A stretch of DNA of 54,524 nt from Acidimicrobiaceae bacterium (GTDB taxonomy: Bacteria; Actinomycetota; Acidimicrobiia; Acidimicrobiales; Ilumatobacteraceae). Of the stretch, positions 1 through 7,792 are shown piece by piece. The position numbers and the translations under genes were made by a program. Positions within the stretch are counted from its first letter, which is position 1; the number at the start of each line of letters is the position of its first letter. Location: positions 1 through 54,524 of the forward strand of contig JAHEDX010000020.1 of NCBI GenBank assembly GCA_024641005.1. Direction: 5' to 3'. The notes under the pieces are model-generated. The model searched no databases and was not told the DNA's origin. It saw only the letters and a list, made by a program, of their open reading frames with translations.

Positions 1-75
1 GCTCACGAGACGACAGCGACGTTGGCAATGGCGTACCGCGAGCCCGCTGTCGCCGCCGGGATCGCGATCGGGTGA
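1..75 (+). CDS. 3' end of an unidentified gene (partial)
   Basis: Frame 1 is open from the window edge to a TGA at 73-75 and reads AHETTATLAMAYREPAVAAG then IAIG. Only 24 residues are visible, so the family cannot be recognised. The composition looks like real coding sequence (GC-rich third positions) and the stop lies just before the pentamer repeat and the convergent gene at 108-1436. It could be spurious. Confidence 0.4.
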   Translation, partial: AHETTATLAMAYREPAVAAGIAIG

Positions 76-85
76 CCCCTCATCA

Positions 86-115
86 GGTCAGGTCAGGTCA
101 GGTCAGGTCAGGTCA
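86..115. repeat. (GGTCA)6 pentamer microsatellite over a stop codon
   Basis: Six perfect tandem copies of GGTCA, with a partial TCA before and a G after. On the minus strand the unit reads TGACC and supplies the TGA stop (108-110) of the DUF4010 gene. Because the stop falls within the first copies read by that gene, changes in copy number would not alter the protein. The repeat may instead affect the 3' UTR between two convergent genes. Confidence 0.9.
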
Positions 116-1436
116 GCATGGCGAGCGTCAACGACGTGGCCACCGCTGCGACCGCTGCCGGTAGCACCATCCGACGAAGTGTCGGCGTGCTGATGGTCCA
201 CACCAGCGCTCCCTTCACGAGGGTGTTCGATGCGGCGGCGAGCACGATCGCCGTCGATGCGGTCGAGTTCGACAGTTCGCCGTTGCCTCGACTCAGTTCT
301 GCCATCGACAGCGTGATCGCATCGACGTCGGCGACCCCGGACACGAGGGCGCCGGCATAGACGCCAGTTTCGCCCAGCCACATCGAGAGCGCTTTCGAAC
401 CGATCAGGACCACGCCGTACAGCAACCCGAACTGGATCGCCGGACCGAGACTGAAGGGGTTCGAGAACCGCTCTTCGCCGTGGCCGCCGTCACCCACGTC
501 CTTGCGCCGCAATGAGACGAACAGTGCCCACGTCGCCGTGCACAGGCCGCCGATGCCGATCGGCAGGACGACGTGACGGAGCAACCCGGGGTTCACGACT
601 CCGACCTCGACGAGGACTCGGCCGTACATGATCGCCCACGCGAGCAGGATCGCCGTCGCGAGCGCCCGCAGCAGCCCAGCGCTCGACTTGCTCCGCTCAC
701 TCATCGTGAGGGTGACCGCAGTCGACGAAACGAGCCCTCCCAGGATCCCGGTCAGCCCGATGCCGCGACGCGCTCCGATGATCTTGATGAGCACGTATCC
801 CAGGAACGACAAGCCCAGGATGAACACGACCATGAGTCCGATCTTGAATGGGCTGGCTGCGTCGAATGGCGCCTGCCCGATCGGGTCGCGTGGCAGCACC
901 GGCAACACCAGCACCACCAACACGGCGAACTGGACCGTCGCCTCGACGTCCTGCCGATCGAGATGAGCGACGAAGCTCCGGGTGTACGGCTTGGCGGCCA
1001 GCAGCGCTGTCGTCGCAACGGAGACGGCTGCGGCCAGGGTGAGTTCGCCGATCCCTGCCAGTGCCCCGGCGAGGAACGTGACGATCGCTGCCAACTCGGT
1101 GGTCACGCCGTGCGATCCGTCACCCGTATTGGCGATGCGCCCGATCGCGATCACTGCGCCGACCACGAGCAATGTGCCGGTGAACACCCCGACACTGTCG
1201 AACCGGTCGGCGAGGAGTGCGCCCAGTCCTCCGCTCAGGCCGATCAGTGCGAACGACCGTGCGCCGGCGAACAGGTCGGCGCCGACGCCCTGTTTGGCGA
1301 ACTGTCGCTGCAATCCGACGAGCAGACCGATGGCCAGCGCGACACCGAGGCGCCCGAGGACACGATCGTCCCCGAGCTCGTCGAGCACGTCGTCGGGTGG
1401 TGCAACAGCCACGAGGCCGGAGACGAAACCAACCAC
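108..1436 (-). CDS. MgtC/SapB and DUF4010 family integral membrane protein
   Basis: A 442-residue protein with about twelve hydrophobic segments. The N-terminal part (residues 30-150, with LGVALAIGLLVGLQRQ) matches the MgtC/SapB fold, and the C-terminal part (about 190-440, including GLTGILGGLVSSTAVTLTMS and SGVADVDAITLSMA) matches DUF4010. The biochemical role of this family is not settled; transport or Mg-related homeostasis is often guessed. The GTG start at 1434-1436 is supported by TACCGT (minus strand, 1443-1448) six bases upstream and no ribosome binding site. It is divergent from the glycosyltransferase at 1513 and ends inside a GGTCA repeat. Confidence 0.85.
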   Translation of the reverse strand: MVGFVSGLVAVAPPDDVLDELGDDRVLGRLGVALAIGLLVGLQRQFAKQGVGADLFAGARSFALIGLSGGLGALLADRFDSVGVFTGTLLVVGAVIAIGRIANTGDGSHGVTTELAAIVTFLAGALAGIGELTLAAAVSVATTALLAAKPYTRSFVAHLDRQDVEATVQFAVLVVLVLPVLPRDPIGQAPFDAASPFKIGLMVVFILGLSFLGYVLIKIIGARRGIGLTGILGGLVSSTAVTLTMSERSKSSAGLLRALATAILLAWAIMYGRVLVEVGVVNPGLLRHVVLPIGIGGLCTATWALFVSLRRKDVGDGGHGEERFSNPFSLGPAIQFGLLYGVVLIGSKALSMWLGETGVYAGALVSGVADVDAITLSMAELSRGNGELSNSTASTAIVLAAASNTLVKGALVWTISTPTLRRMVLPAAVAAVATSLTLAMLT

Positions 1437-1442
1437 GATTCG

Positions 1443-1448
1443 ACGGTA
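1443..1448 (-). promoter_or_regulatory. -10 hexamer TACCGT, leaderless start of DUF4010 gene
   Basis: TACCGT on the minus strand, then six bases (CGAATC), then the GTG start. No Shine-Dalgarno is present. It fits the window-wide leaderless pattern. Confidence 0.6.
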
Positions 1449-1500
1449 CCCCGATCGAGGTCTTCGAATCAGGGTCGTTCGTCCCGGCCTGTTCGGCGGG

Positions 1501-1506
1501 CATGAT
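1501..1506 (+). promoter_or_regulatory. -10 hexamer CATGAT, leaderless start of first GT4 gene
   Basis: CATGAT, six bases, then GTG at 1513. The same CATGAT plus six-base layout precedes the SDR gene at 6890. It decides the GTG start over longer upstream reading. Confidence 0.55.
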
Positions 1507-1512
1507 GGAGCG

Positions 1513-2589
1513 GTGCCGGAGCCGCTGCGTGTCGCCTACACCCTCGAGCAGTGTTGGCACGACGTTCCCGGCGGCACCTCGGCGGCCGCCCTGCGTGTCG
1601 CCTCCGAGCTCGACGCTCGACCCGACGTGGACATCGTCGGCGTGGCCGGCCGGCATCGTCGTGCCCCTGCCCCTCCCTATGAGCCGACCGTTCCCGTTCG
1701 GCAGCTCCCGATCGCACGGCCCCTGCTGTACGAGGCATGGAACCGTTGGGGCCTCCCGCGCGTCGAGCGTGCCACCGGTCCGGTGGATGTGTGCCACTCG
1801 ACGACGGCGATCCCCGCTGGAACGCGAGCGCCGCAGGTGGTCACGGTCCACGACGTGGCCTTCGTGCACGCGCCCGAACGCTTCAGCCGTCACGGGGTGC
1901 GCGTCATGAGTGCAGGGCTCGAGCGTTGTCGTGCTGCGGATCTGGTCATTTGTCCGAGTGCCGTGACAGCGGCCGATCTCGCCGAGCTGGGGTTCGATCC
2001 CAGCCGACTTCGGGTCGTGCCGTGGGGGGTCGACCAGATCGATGTCGACCTCGGCGATATCGAACGGGTGCGCGTTGCACATCGCCTACCGGACCGATTC
2101 GTGCTGTTCGTCGGAACCGTCGAACCCCGCAAGAACCTCGATCGATTGGCGGCTGCGGTCGGTCGGCTCGACGATCGGATTCCGTTGGTCGTCGCCGGTG
2201 CCACCGGTTGGGGTTCGGCTCCGTCGACCGTTGGGCTCGACTGCCGGTTTCTCGGATTCGTACCGCAGGCCGATCTGGCCCCGCTGTACTCCGCTGCGAC
2301 GGTGTTCGCCTACCCAAGCATCGAAGAGGGGTTCGGCCTGCCCGTGCTCGAAGCCATGTCGCACGGGGCAGCGGTGGTCACCAGCCGGGGAACTGCGACC
2401 GAGGAGGTCGCGGGTGGCGCAGCTGTACTGATCGACCCGAGCGACGTGGACTCGATCGCCGACGGACTGACGCTCGCTCTCGCCGACCCTGCCCCGTGGT
2501 CGACCCTGGCGAAGGCCCGCGCGGCGGGTTTCTCCTGGGTCGCTACTGCCGAGGCGACGCTCGCTGTCTATCGAGAGGTCGTCCGATGA
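1513..2589 (+). CDS. GT4-family glycosyltransferase
   Basis: A 358-residue GT-B glycosyltransferase. The C-terminal half carries the family 4 donor-binding features: LFVGTVEPRKNLDRL at about 195-209 and the E-x7-E type motif in SIEEGFGLPVLEAM near 275-288. The N-terminal half includes VVTVHDVAFVHAPERF, typical of the acceptor domain. It probably adds a sugar from an NDP-sugar to an envelope glycan at the cytoplasmic membrane face; donor and acceptor are unknown. GTG 1513 is chosen because MPEPLRVAYTLEQCW begins the fold and a CATGAT -10 lies six bases before it. The stop overlaps the next start (ATGA), so the three glycosyltransferases 1513-4927 form one operon. Confidence 0.9.
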   Translation: MPEPLRVAYTLEQCWHDVPGGTSAAALRVASELDARPDVDIVGVAGRHRRAPAPPYEPTVPVRQLPIARPLLYEAWNRWGLPRVERATGPVDVCHSTTAIPAGTRAPQVVTVHDVAFVHAPERFSRHGVRVMSAGLERCRAADLVICPSAVTAADLAELGFDPSRLRVVPWGVDQIDVDLGDIERVRVAHRLPDRFVLFVGTVEPRKNLDRLAAAVGRLDDRIPLVVAGATGWGSAPSTVGLDCRFLGFVPQADLAPLYSAATVFAYPSIEEGFGLPVLEAMSHGAAVVTSRGTATEEVAGGAAVLIDPSDVDSIADGLTLALADPAPWSTLAKARAAGFSWVATAEATLAVYREVVR

Positions 2590-3695
2590 CCGGTTCGCTC
2601 CAGGTCGCCGTCAACTTGACCTGGCTGGCGCCCGGGCGCGTCGGAGGCTCCGAGGAGTACCTGGTACGACAGTTGTCGGGCATCCCCGACGACCCGTCGA
2701 TCGAGCCGACCATCTACTGCCAGTCAGGATTGGTAGCGGCCCATCCGGCGCTCGCTGCCAGGTTCCGTTCGGTCGCCGTGCCCCTGCGTCGTGACCGTCG
2801 CTCGACTCGAATCCTCGCCGAGCACACCTGGCTCGCGGCGCAGACACGATCGGCCGACGTGGTGCACCACGGTGGTGGTACCGCCCCGTTGATCGGGCGC
2901 CGACCGGTGGTGTTGACGGTGCACGATCTGCAATACCTCAGCTATCCCGAGCACTTCGGTCGCGGTCGACATTCGTATCTCGATCGCATGATGCCGCGCT
3001 CGGTACGTCGCGCCGAGGTCGTGACCGTTCCGTCCGCGTATGTCAAGCGGACGGTGATCGATGCATTCGATGCCGATGCCCGCAAGGTCGTCGTCGTGCC
3101 GCATGGCGTACCAGAACTCGCCAAGCCCCCCGAGATCGAGGTCGAGGCCACCCTGGCTCGATACGGCGTCGGCCGACGCCCCTTCGTCGTGTACCCGGCG
3201 ATCACCCATCCGCACAAGGGGCACGCCGTGCTCATCGAGATGCTCGCTCACCTCGACTCCGAGATCGTCGTGGTGCTGGTCGGCGGTGAAGGCTCCGCCG
3301 AGGCCGCCGTCCGCCGCGCGATCGCAGCGAGCGGTCAGGAGGATCGCGTGGTGCGCACAGGGCGGGTGCCGGTCGCTGATCGCGATGCGTTGATTTCGGC
3401 CGCCGCGGCGATGGTCTTTCCCAGTGAGTACGAAGGGTTCGGCGCGCCCCTGGTCGAGGCGATGGTGCTCGACACACCGGTCGTGTGCAGCCGTGCCGAG
3501 GCGGTCGTCGAGGTCGTCGGCCCTGCTGCGGTCATTGTCGACGACGCCGGCCCACGAGCGTGGGCCGCCGGGGTGAGCGAGGCACTCGATCGGCGAGCAG
3601 AGTTGGTCGGGTTGGGGCGCGTGCGGCGCCGTGACTTCACCCCCGAGATCTCCGGTGCGGCGCTCGTCGCTGCCTACCGTCAGGCGTCGAGCTGA
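2586..3695 (+). CDS. GT4-family glycosyltransferase
   Basis: A 369-residue GT-B enzyme that starts at an ATG overlapping the previous stop. Features seen are the N-terminal glycine segment APGRVGGSEEYLVRQ (about 13-27), VVLTVHDLQYLSYPEHF (about 107-123), VVYPAITHPHKGH at the domain boundary, and the catalytic-region motif SEYEGFGAPLVEAM with conserved Glu residues near 280-293. It is paralogous to the preceding enzyme and is presumably a successive transferase in the same glycan assembly. The sugar specificity cannot be read from sequence. Confidence 0.9.
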   Translation: MTGSLQVAVNLTWLAPGRVGGSEEYLVRQLSGIPDDPSIEPTIYCQSGLVAAHPALAARFRSVAVPLRRDRRSTRILAEHTWLAAQTRSADVVHHGGGTAPLIGRRPVVLTVHDLQYLSYPEHFGRGRHSYLDRMMPRSVRRAEVVTVPSAYVKRTVIDAFDADARKVVVVPHGVPELAKPPEIEVEATLARYGVGRRPFVVYPAITHPHKGHAVLIEMLAHLDSEIVVVLVGGEGSAEAAVRRAIAASGQEDRVVRTGRVPVADRDALISAAAAMVFPSEYEGFGAPLVEAMVLDTPVVCSRAEAVVEVVGPAAVIVDDAGPRAWAAGVSEALDRRAELVGLGRVRRRDFTPEISGAALVAAYRQASS

Positions 3696-4927
3696 TGAAG
3701 ATCATCGTCCTGTGCCCCCATTTCGAACCCGACACCGCTCCTACGGGCACGGTGATGACCCGCATCGTCCGCGAGCTCGGCCAACTCGATCACGAACTCC
3801 ATGTCGTGAGCGCGCTGCCCTGGTACCGCGAGCACCGAATCGAACCCGGTTGGGCGGGTCGTTGGATGCAGACCGAGCAGACCGCCTGGGGAAGCGTGAC
3901 GCGTATCCATCCGTTCCCCGGAGACGACAAGAGCAATCTCGTCAGGAGGGCGGCGGGGTTCATCGGTTTCTCGATCCTTGCCGGGGTCGCAGGGATCCGC
4001 GCCGGTGGATGGTTCCGAAAGGCCGATGTCGTGCTCGCGATGTCGCCGCCGCTGACCCTCGGTGTGACGGGATGGACCGTCGGTCTGGCGCGGCGGGCCA
4101 GATTGGTGTTCAACATCCAGGATGTGTTTCCGGACGCTGCGGTGCGAACCGGAGCGATCAGCGATCGACGCGTGATCGCCGTCGCTCGTTGGCTCGAACG
4201 ATCGAGTTATCGGCATGCCCGCGCCGTGACCGTGCTGAGTGAAGACCTGCGTGCGAATGTCGCGGCGAAGATGCCACCGTCGCTGCGACACCGGGTGCAC
4301 GTCATCCCCAACTTCGTCGACACCGATGCCTTGCGCCCGGCCGACCGCATGACCGCATATCGCGACGAACTCGGCATCGGCGAAGGTCCGGTCGTGCTGT
4401 ACGCGGGAAATGTGGGGTTCTCCCAATCGCTCGACCTCGTGGTGCAGGCCGCCCGCGACTGTCCCGAGATCACCTTCGTCGTCAATGGTGACGGGGCTGC
4501 CCGGTCGTCGCTCGAGGCTGATGCCGCCGGGCTGGACAACGTGAGATTCGTCGGGTATCAGCCGATCCGACGCCTTGCCGAGGTGCTCGCCACCGGCGAC
4601 ATCCACGTCGTGCCCCTGCGGGCCGGACTTGGCGATGTCAGCGTTCCGTCGAAGACCTACTCGAGCCTGGCAGTCGCTCGGCCGGTCGTGGCCTCGATCG
4701 ACCCCGGCACCGAGATCCCCAGATTGCTGGCCGCGGCCGGCGCCGGGATCAGCGTGCCGCCGGGTGACGCCGCTGCCTTCACCGCCGCGATCCGGTCGCT
4801 CGTCGACGATCCCCAGCGGGCGGCCCGGCTCGGTCGGTCGGGACGTGATTGGGTGGTGTCGGAAGCGTCGCCGGCAGCGGTCGGGGCCGCGTACGACCAG
4901 CTCATTGCCGCAATTGTCGCCGAATGA
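3695..4927 (+). CDS. GT4-family glycosyltransferase, WbuB/WcaI-like
   Basis: A 410-residue protein opening with MKIIVLCPHFEPDTAPTG, the signature of WbuB/WcaI-type GT4 enzymes. It continues with a hydrophobic middle stretch, FNIQDVFPDAAV (about 145-156), VIPNFVDTD and VVLYAGNVGFSQSLDLVV at the Rossmann C-domain. WbuB-like enzymes transfer deoxy-amino or deoxy-hexoses to lipid-linked O-antigen or capsule precursors; that substrate class is inference here. The start shares one base with the previous stop (TGATG), so translation is coupled. The following gene has its own -10 element, so the operon probably ends here. Confidence 0.88.
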   Translation: MKIIVLCPHFEPDTAPTGTVMTRIVRELGQLDHELHVVSALPWYREHRIEPGWAGRWMQTEQTAWGSVTRIHPFPGDDKSNLVRRAAGFIGFSILAGVAGIRAGGWFRKADVVLAMSPPLTLGVTGWTVGLARRARLVFNIQDVFPDAAVRTGAISDRRVIAVARWLERSSYRHARAVTVLSEDLRANVAAKMPPSLRHRVHVIPNFVDTDALRPADRMTAYRDELGIGEGPVVLYAGNVGFSQSLDLVVQAARDCPEITFVVNGDGAARSSLEADAAGLDNVRFVGYQPIRRLAEVLATGDIHVVPLRAGLGDVSVPSKTYSSLAVARPVVASIDPGTEIPRLLAAAGAGISVPPGDAAAFTAAIRSLVDDPQRAARLGRSGRDWVVSEASPAAVGAAYDQLIAAIVAE

Positions 4928-4968
4928 GCCGCCATCGGGCGTGCCTGGGGATGCGGCGATCCCTCCGA

Positions 4969-4974
4969 TAGCCT
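4969..4974 (+). promoter_or_regulatory. -10 hexamer TAGCCT, leaderless start
   Basis: TAGCCT, seven bases, then GTG at 4982. There is no ribosome binding site in the gap. It separates the histidine-rich protein from the glycosyltransferase operon. Confidence 0.6.
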
Positions 4975-4981
4975 GCCCGAC

Positions 4982-5845
4982 GTGGCAAGTAGCTCCTCGT
5001 CGACCAAGAAGGCCGCCAAACTCGCTCAGAAGGGCAAGGGCCAGAAGATCCGCTTCCAGGGCGGCGCTGTCTTTCCGATCGCGGTCGCTGCCACATTGAT
5101 CCTGGGTTTGGCACTCATCGTCTACAGCCGCCAGTCGCTCCCGTCCGCCGACTCGTCGCCGCCGACGATCAACGACCACTGGCACGCCGCGTACGGGTTC
5201 TACCTGTGTGACAGTTGGTACCAGCTCGAGGGCAACCTCGAAGAACGCAACGCCCAGGGGCAGTTCACCAACACGAACTTCCTGCGTACTGGCATCCACA
5301 GTCACGACGACGGGGTCATCCACTGGCATCCGTACACGGCGGCTGCGGTCGGTCGCCGCGCCACGCTGGGGGTGTTCCTCGACTCCTACGACGTCGTGCT
5401 CACCGATGACTCGTTGACCTTCTCGTCGGATTCGGCGTTGGCAGCGAACCCAGACTTCCCGTCGACGAACTTCGACCCGTTGGCCGAGTACGTCGAGGGT
5501 GAGACCAAGTGCAACGGTGAAGACGCCGAGCTCTCGGTCATCGCCTGGGGTTCGTTCACCGACACCGACGGTGGCAAGCGGTACATCGCCAACATGGATC
5601 AGGTCCACGTCGACAATGACGGCATGGTGTTCGGGATCTACTACACCTCCAAGGGCACCGACCAGTCGATGCCGCCGTGGGCGCAGAACCTCCCGCAGCT
5701 CGGTGCCGTCGATACGACCCAGATTCGCCCCGAGGATCTGCTGCAGGGTGGCTCGGTGCCGGTCGGCACCACCGCCACCGGCGACACGACGCCCGATGCG
5801 ACGGTTCCCGACCAGACGGACGCACCGACGACCACCGGCGGCTGA
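4982..5845 (+). CDS. Membrane-anchored protein with conserved His cluster, unknown function
   Basis: A 287-residue protein: a Lys/Ser-rich cytoplasmic tail (1-25), one transmembrane helix (about 29-49), then an external domain. The external part holds a striking set of potential metal ligands: H66-x-H68 in NDHWHAAYG, C76, H106-x-H108 in GIHSHDDGVIHWHPY, and H114-x-H116. A Thr/Pro/Asp-rich tail ends the protein. I recall similar NHWHA/GIHTHGDGVIHIHP proteins in other actinobacteria, without an assigned function. Its stop overlaps the start of the nucleotidyltransferase gene (TGATG), so the two are co-translated and may act in the same pathway. The GTG start follows a leaderless -10. Confidence 0.85.
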   Translation: MASSSSSTKKAAKLAQKGKGQKIRFQGGAVFPIAVAATLILGLALIVYSRQSLPSADSSPPTINDHWHAAYGFYLCDSWYQLEGNLEERNAQGQFTNTNFLRTGIHSHDDGVIHWHPYTAAAVGRRATLGVFLDSYDVVLTDDSLTFSSDSALAANPDFPSTNFDPLAEYVEGETKCNGEDAELSVIAWGSFTDTDGGKRYIANMDQVHVDNDGMVFGIYYTSKGTDQSMPPWAQNLPQLGAVDTTQIRPEDLLQGGSVPVGTTATGDTTPDATVPDQTDAPTTTGG

Positions 5846-6840
5846 TGTTCGCCGTCGTCCTCGTGGGAGGATTCGGAACTCGGCTCCGGCCGCTGACCGA
5901 CCACATTCCCAAACCGATGTTGCCGGTCGTGCATCGACCGATGATCGTGCGGCTCGTCGAGGGGCTCGCGGCGGCTGGTGTCACCGACGTGGTGCTGGCG
6001 CTCGGTTTCAAACCCGAACCGTTCGCTGCTGCGTTCACCGGTGATCGACATGGCGACCTGCGAGTGCACTACGCGGTCGAGCCTCAACCGCTCGACACGG
6101 CCGGAGCGATCGCCTTTGCAGCCCGATCTGTCGGCATCGACGACACCTTCGTGGTCGTCAACGGCGACATCATGACCGATCTCGATGTGACCTTCCTGTT
6201 GCGCGAACACCGCCGGATCGGAGCTACCGCCACGATCCATCTCACGCCCGTCGAGGATCCCTCAGCGTTCGGTGTCGTAGAGCTGGGCGACGACGGTGTG
6301 GTGGAGCGGTTCGTCGAAAAGCCCCAACCGGGTGAGACCGAGTCCAATCTGATCAACGCAGGCACCTACGTGATGGAAGCATCGGTGCTCGATCTCATCC
6401 CGTTCGACGTTCCGATGTCGGTCGAGCGAGCGGTCTTCCCCGATCTCGTCGCCGACCGTCGACTGGCCGGAGTTTCCACGTCCGATTATTGGATCGACAC
6501 CGGTCGCCCCGATCAGTTTCTGCAGGCCAACCTCGACCTGGTTCGAGGCGTGAGGGGTGAGGCGTCGAGCGGTACCTCGTCGTCCGCCTCGGTGTCTCCC
6601 GATGCGACGGTCGTCGAGTCGGTCGTTTCCGAAGGGGCGGTCGTCGCCGCCGGGGCCACGATCACGGGATCGGTTCTGTTGCCCGGCGCGCGTGTCGATG
6701 CTGCTGCCGATGTTCGCGACTCGATCGTCGCCGGCCACGTCGGGGCGGGTTCGACGGTCGATCATTGCGTGGTCGGGGCCGATCATTCGGTGCCGGCCGG
6801 CTCCGTCGTGAGCGGTCAGCGGCTTCCTCCACCCGCCTGA
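5845..6840 (+). CDS. NDP-sugar pyrophosphorylase, mannose-1-phosphate guanylyltransferase-like
   Basis: A 331-residue nucleotidyltransferase. The N-terminal signature GGFGTRLRPLTDHIPKPM (about 8-25) binds the nucleotide and pyrophosphate, VVNGDIMTDL (about 110-119) holds the metal-binding Asp, and FVEKP with NAGTYVME follows. Residues about 245-325 form a left-handed beta-helix-like hexapeptide region (repeated V/A-G-A-x-V). GMPP-type enzymes make GDP-mannose from mannose-1-phosphate and GTP. The phosphomannomutase at 24567 and Gmd at 10067 support GDP-mannose as product, but other NDP-hexoses are possible. The start overlaps the previous stop by one base. Confidence 0.85.
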   Translation: MFAVVLVGGFGTRLRPLTDHIPKPMLPVVHRPMIVRLVEGLAAAGVTDVVLALGFKPEPFAAAFTGDRHGDLRVHYAVEPQPLDTAGAIAFAARSVGIDDTFVVVNGDIMTDLDVTFLLREHRRIGATATIHLTPVEDPSAFGVVELGDDGVVERFVEKPQPGETESNLINAGTYVMEASVLDLIPFDVPMSVERAVFPDLVADRRLAGVSTSDYWIDTGRPDQFLQANLDLVRGVRGEASSGTSSSASVSPDATVVESVVSEGAVVAAGATITGSVLLPGARVDAAADVRDSIVAGHVGAGSTVDHCVVGADHSVPAGSVVSGQRLPPPA

Positions 6841-6877
6841 CCTCGCCCGATGAACCTCATCGAGGGGTCGGCGCGGC

Positions 6878-6883
6878 CATGAT
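6878..6883 (+). promoter_or_regulatory. -10 hexamer CATGAT, leaderless start of SDR gene
   Basis: CATGAT, six bases (GGGGTC), then GTG at 6890. It supports GTG 6890 rather than the in-frame ATG at 6902. Confidence 0.55.
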
Positions 6884-6889
6884 GGGGTC

Positions 6890-7789
6890 GTGACGAACGC
6901 GATGGTGATCGGCGGGGCTGGGTTCATCGGTTCACATCTGGTCGATCGCCTGCTCGCCGACGGATGTTCCGTCGATGTGGTCGACAACCTGTCGACCGGA
7001 GGCCTCGCGAACCTGTCGGACGCCCGCTCGGTGGGTGGCACGATCAAGATCCATCACCTCGACGCTGCCAGTAGCGAGTGTGCATCGCTGATCGGGATGC
7101 GAACGCCCGAGGTGCTCTATCACCTCGCTGCGATTCCTCGTGGTGAGCCGACCGCTCGACAACTCGCCGACGCGTTCTGTACCACCATGGCGGTGCTCGA
7201 TGCGGCGCGGGTTCATCGGGTGCCGAAGGTGGTCGTCACGTTGCCGGCGACGTCGCTGTACGGGCGGCCGGCGAGCCGGGACCTGCCGCTCAAGGAGGCC
7301 CCGCTCGAACCGCGGGGTGTGCGTGGCGTGATCGCGCGGGCCACGGTCGACCTCCTCGTCGCCTACCGCGAGCTCGACGCCGTCGAGTTCACAGCGCTGG
7401 CCCTGTCGTCGGTCTACGGCCCGCGGCAGCGGGCAGATGGAGGTGTCGTTGCGGCATTCCAGGCCGCCGCGGCCGCACGCGCCGCGCCGGTGATCACCGG
7501 AGACGGGCGCCAGACCCGTGATTTCCTGTTCGTCGACGACGCGGTCGATGCGATCGTCCGTGCGGGCGAACGTGGCAGCGGGCTCGTCGTCAATGTCGGG
7601 ACCGGCGAACAGACCAGTTTGCGCGACCTGTGGAGTGCCATCGCCGGATCTTCGGGGCAAGAGCCGCAGTTCCGTCAGTCCGGACCCGACGAGATAGCGA
7701 GATTCGCAGTGTCGCCGATCCGCGCCCGCATCCACCTGTCGTGGTCATCGTGGACGACGCTGACCGACGGACTCACCCAGATGCGTTGA
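6890..7789 (+). CDS. Extended SDR (NAD-dependent epimerase/dehydratase-like) lacking YxxxK
   Basis: A 299-residue Rossmann protein with the extended-SDR nucleotide motif GGAGFIGSHL (about 8-17), VDNLSTGG, and a C-terminal substrate region with GDGRQTRDFLFVDDAVDA typical of UDP-glucose epimerase relatives. The usual catalytic Tyr-x3-Lys is replaced: the aligned positions read R145-GVI-A149 in VRGVIARATVDLL. The Ser/Thr position is kept in TLPATSLYG. The protein may therefore bind NAD(H) and a nucleotide sugar without normal epimerase chemistry, or act as a regulatory or scaffold subunit; this is inference. It ends three bases before the convergent fbiA stop with no terminator between. Confidence 0.8.
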   Translation: MTNAMVIGGAGFIGSHLVDRLLADGCSVDVVDNLSTGGLANLSDARSVGGTIKIHHLDAASSECASLIGMRTPEVLYHLAAIPRGEPTARQLADAFCTTMAVLDAARVHRVPKVVVTLPATSLYGRPASRDLPLKEAPLEPRGVRGVIARATVDLLVAYRELDAVEFTALALSSVYGPRQRADGGVVAAFQAAAAARAAPVITGDGRQTRDFLFVDDAVDAIVRAGERGSGLVVNVGTGEQTSLRDLWSAIAGSSGQEPQFRQSGPDEIARFAVSPIRARIHLSWSSWTTLTDGLTQMR

Positions 7790-7792
7790 TCG

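Noticed and set aside
573-1505. 310-residue plus-strand frame opposite the DUF4010 gene
   Set aside because: It is hydrophilic, low in aliphatic residues and complementary to a clear membrane protein gene.
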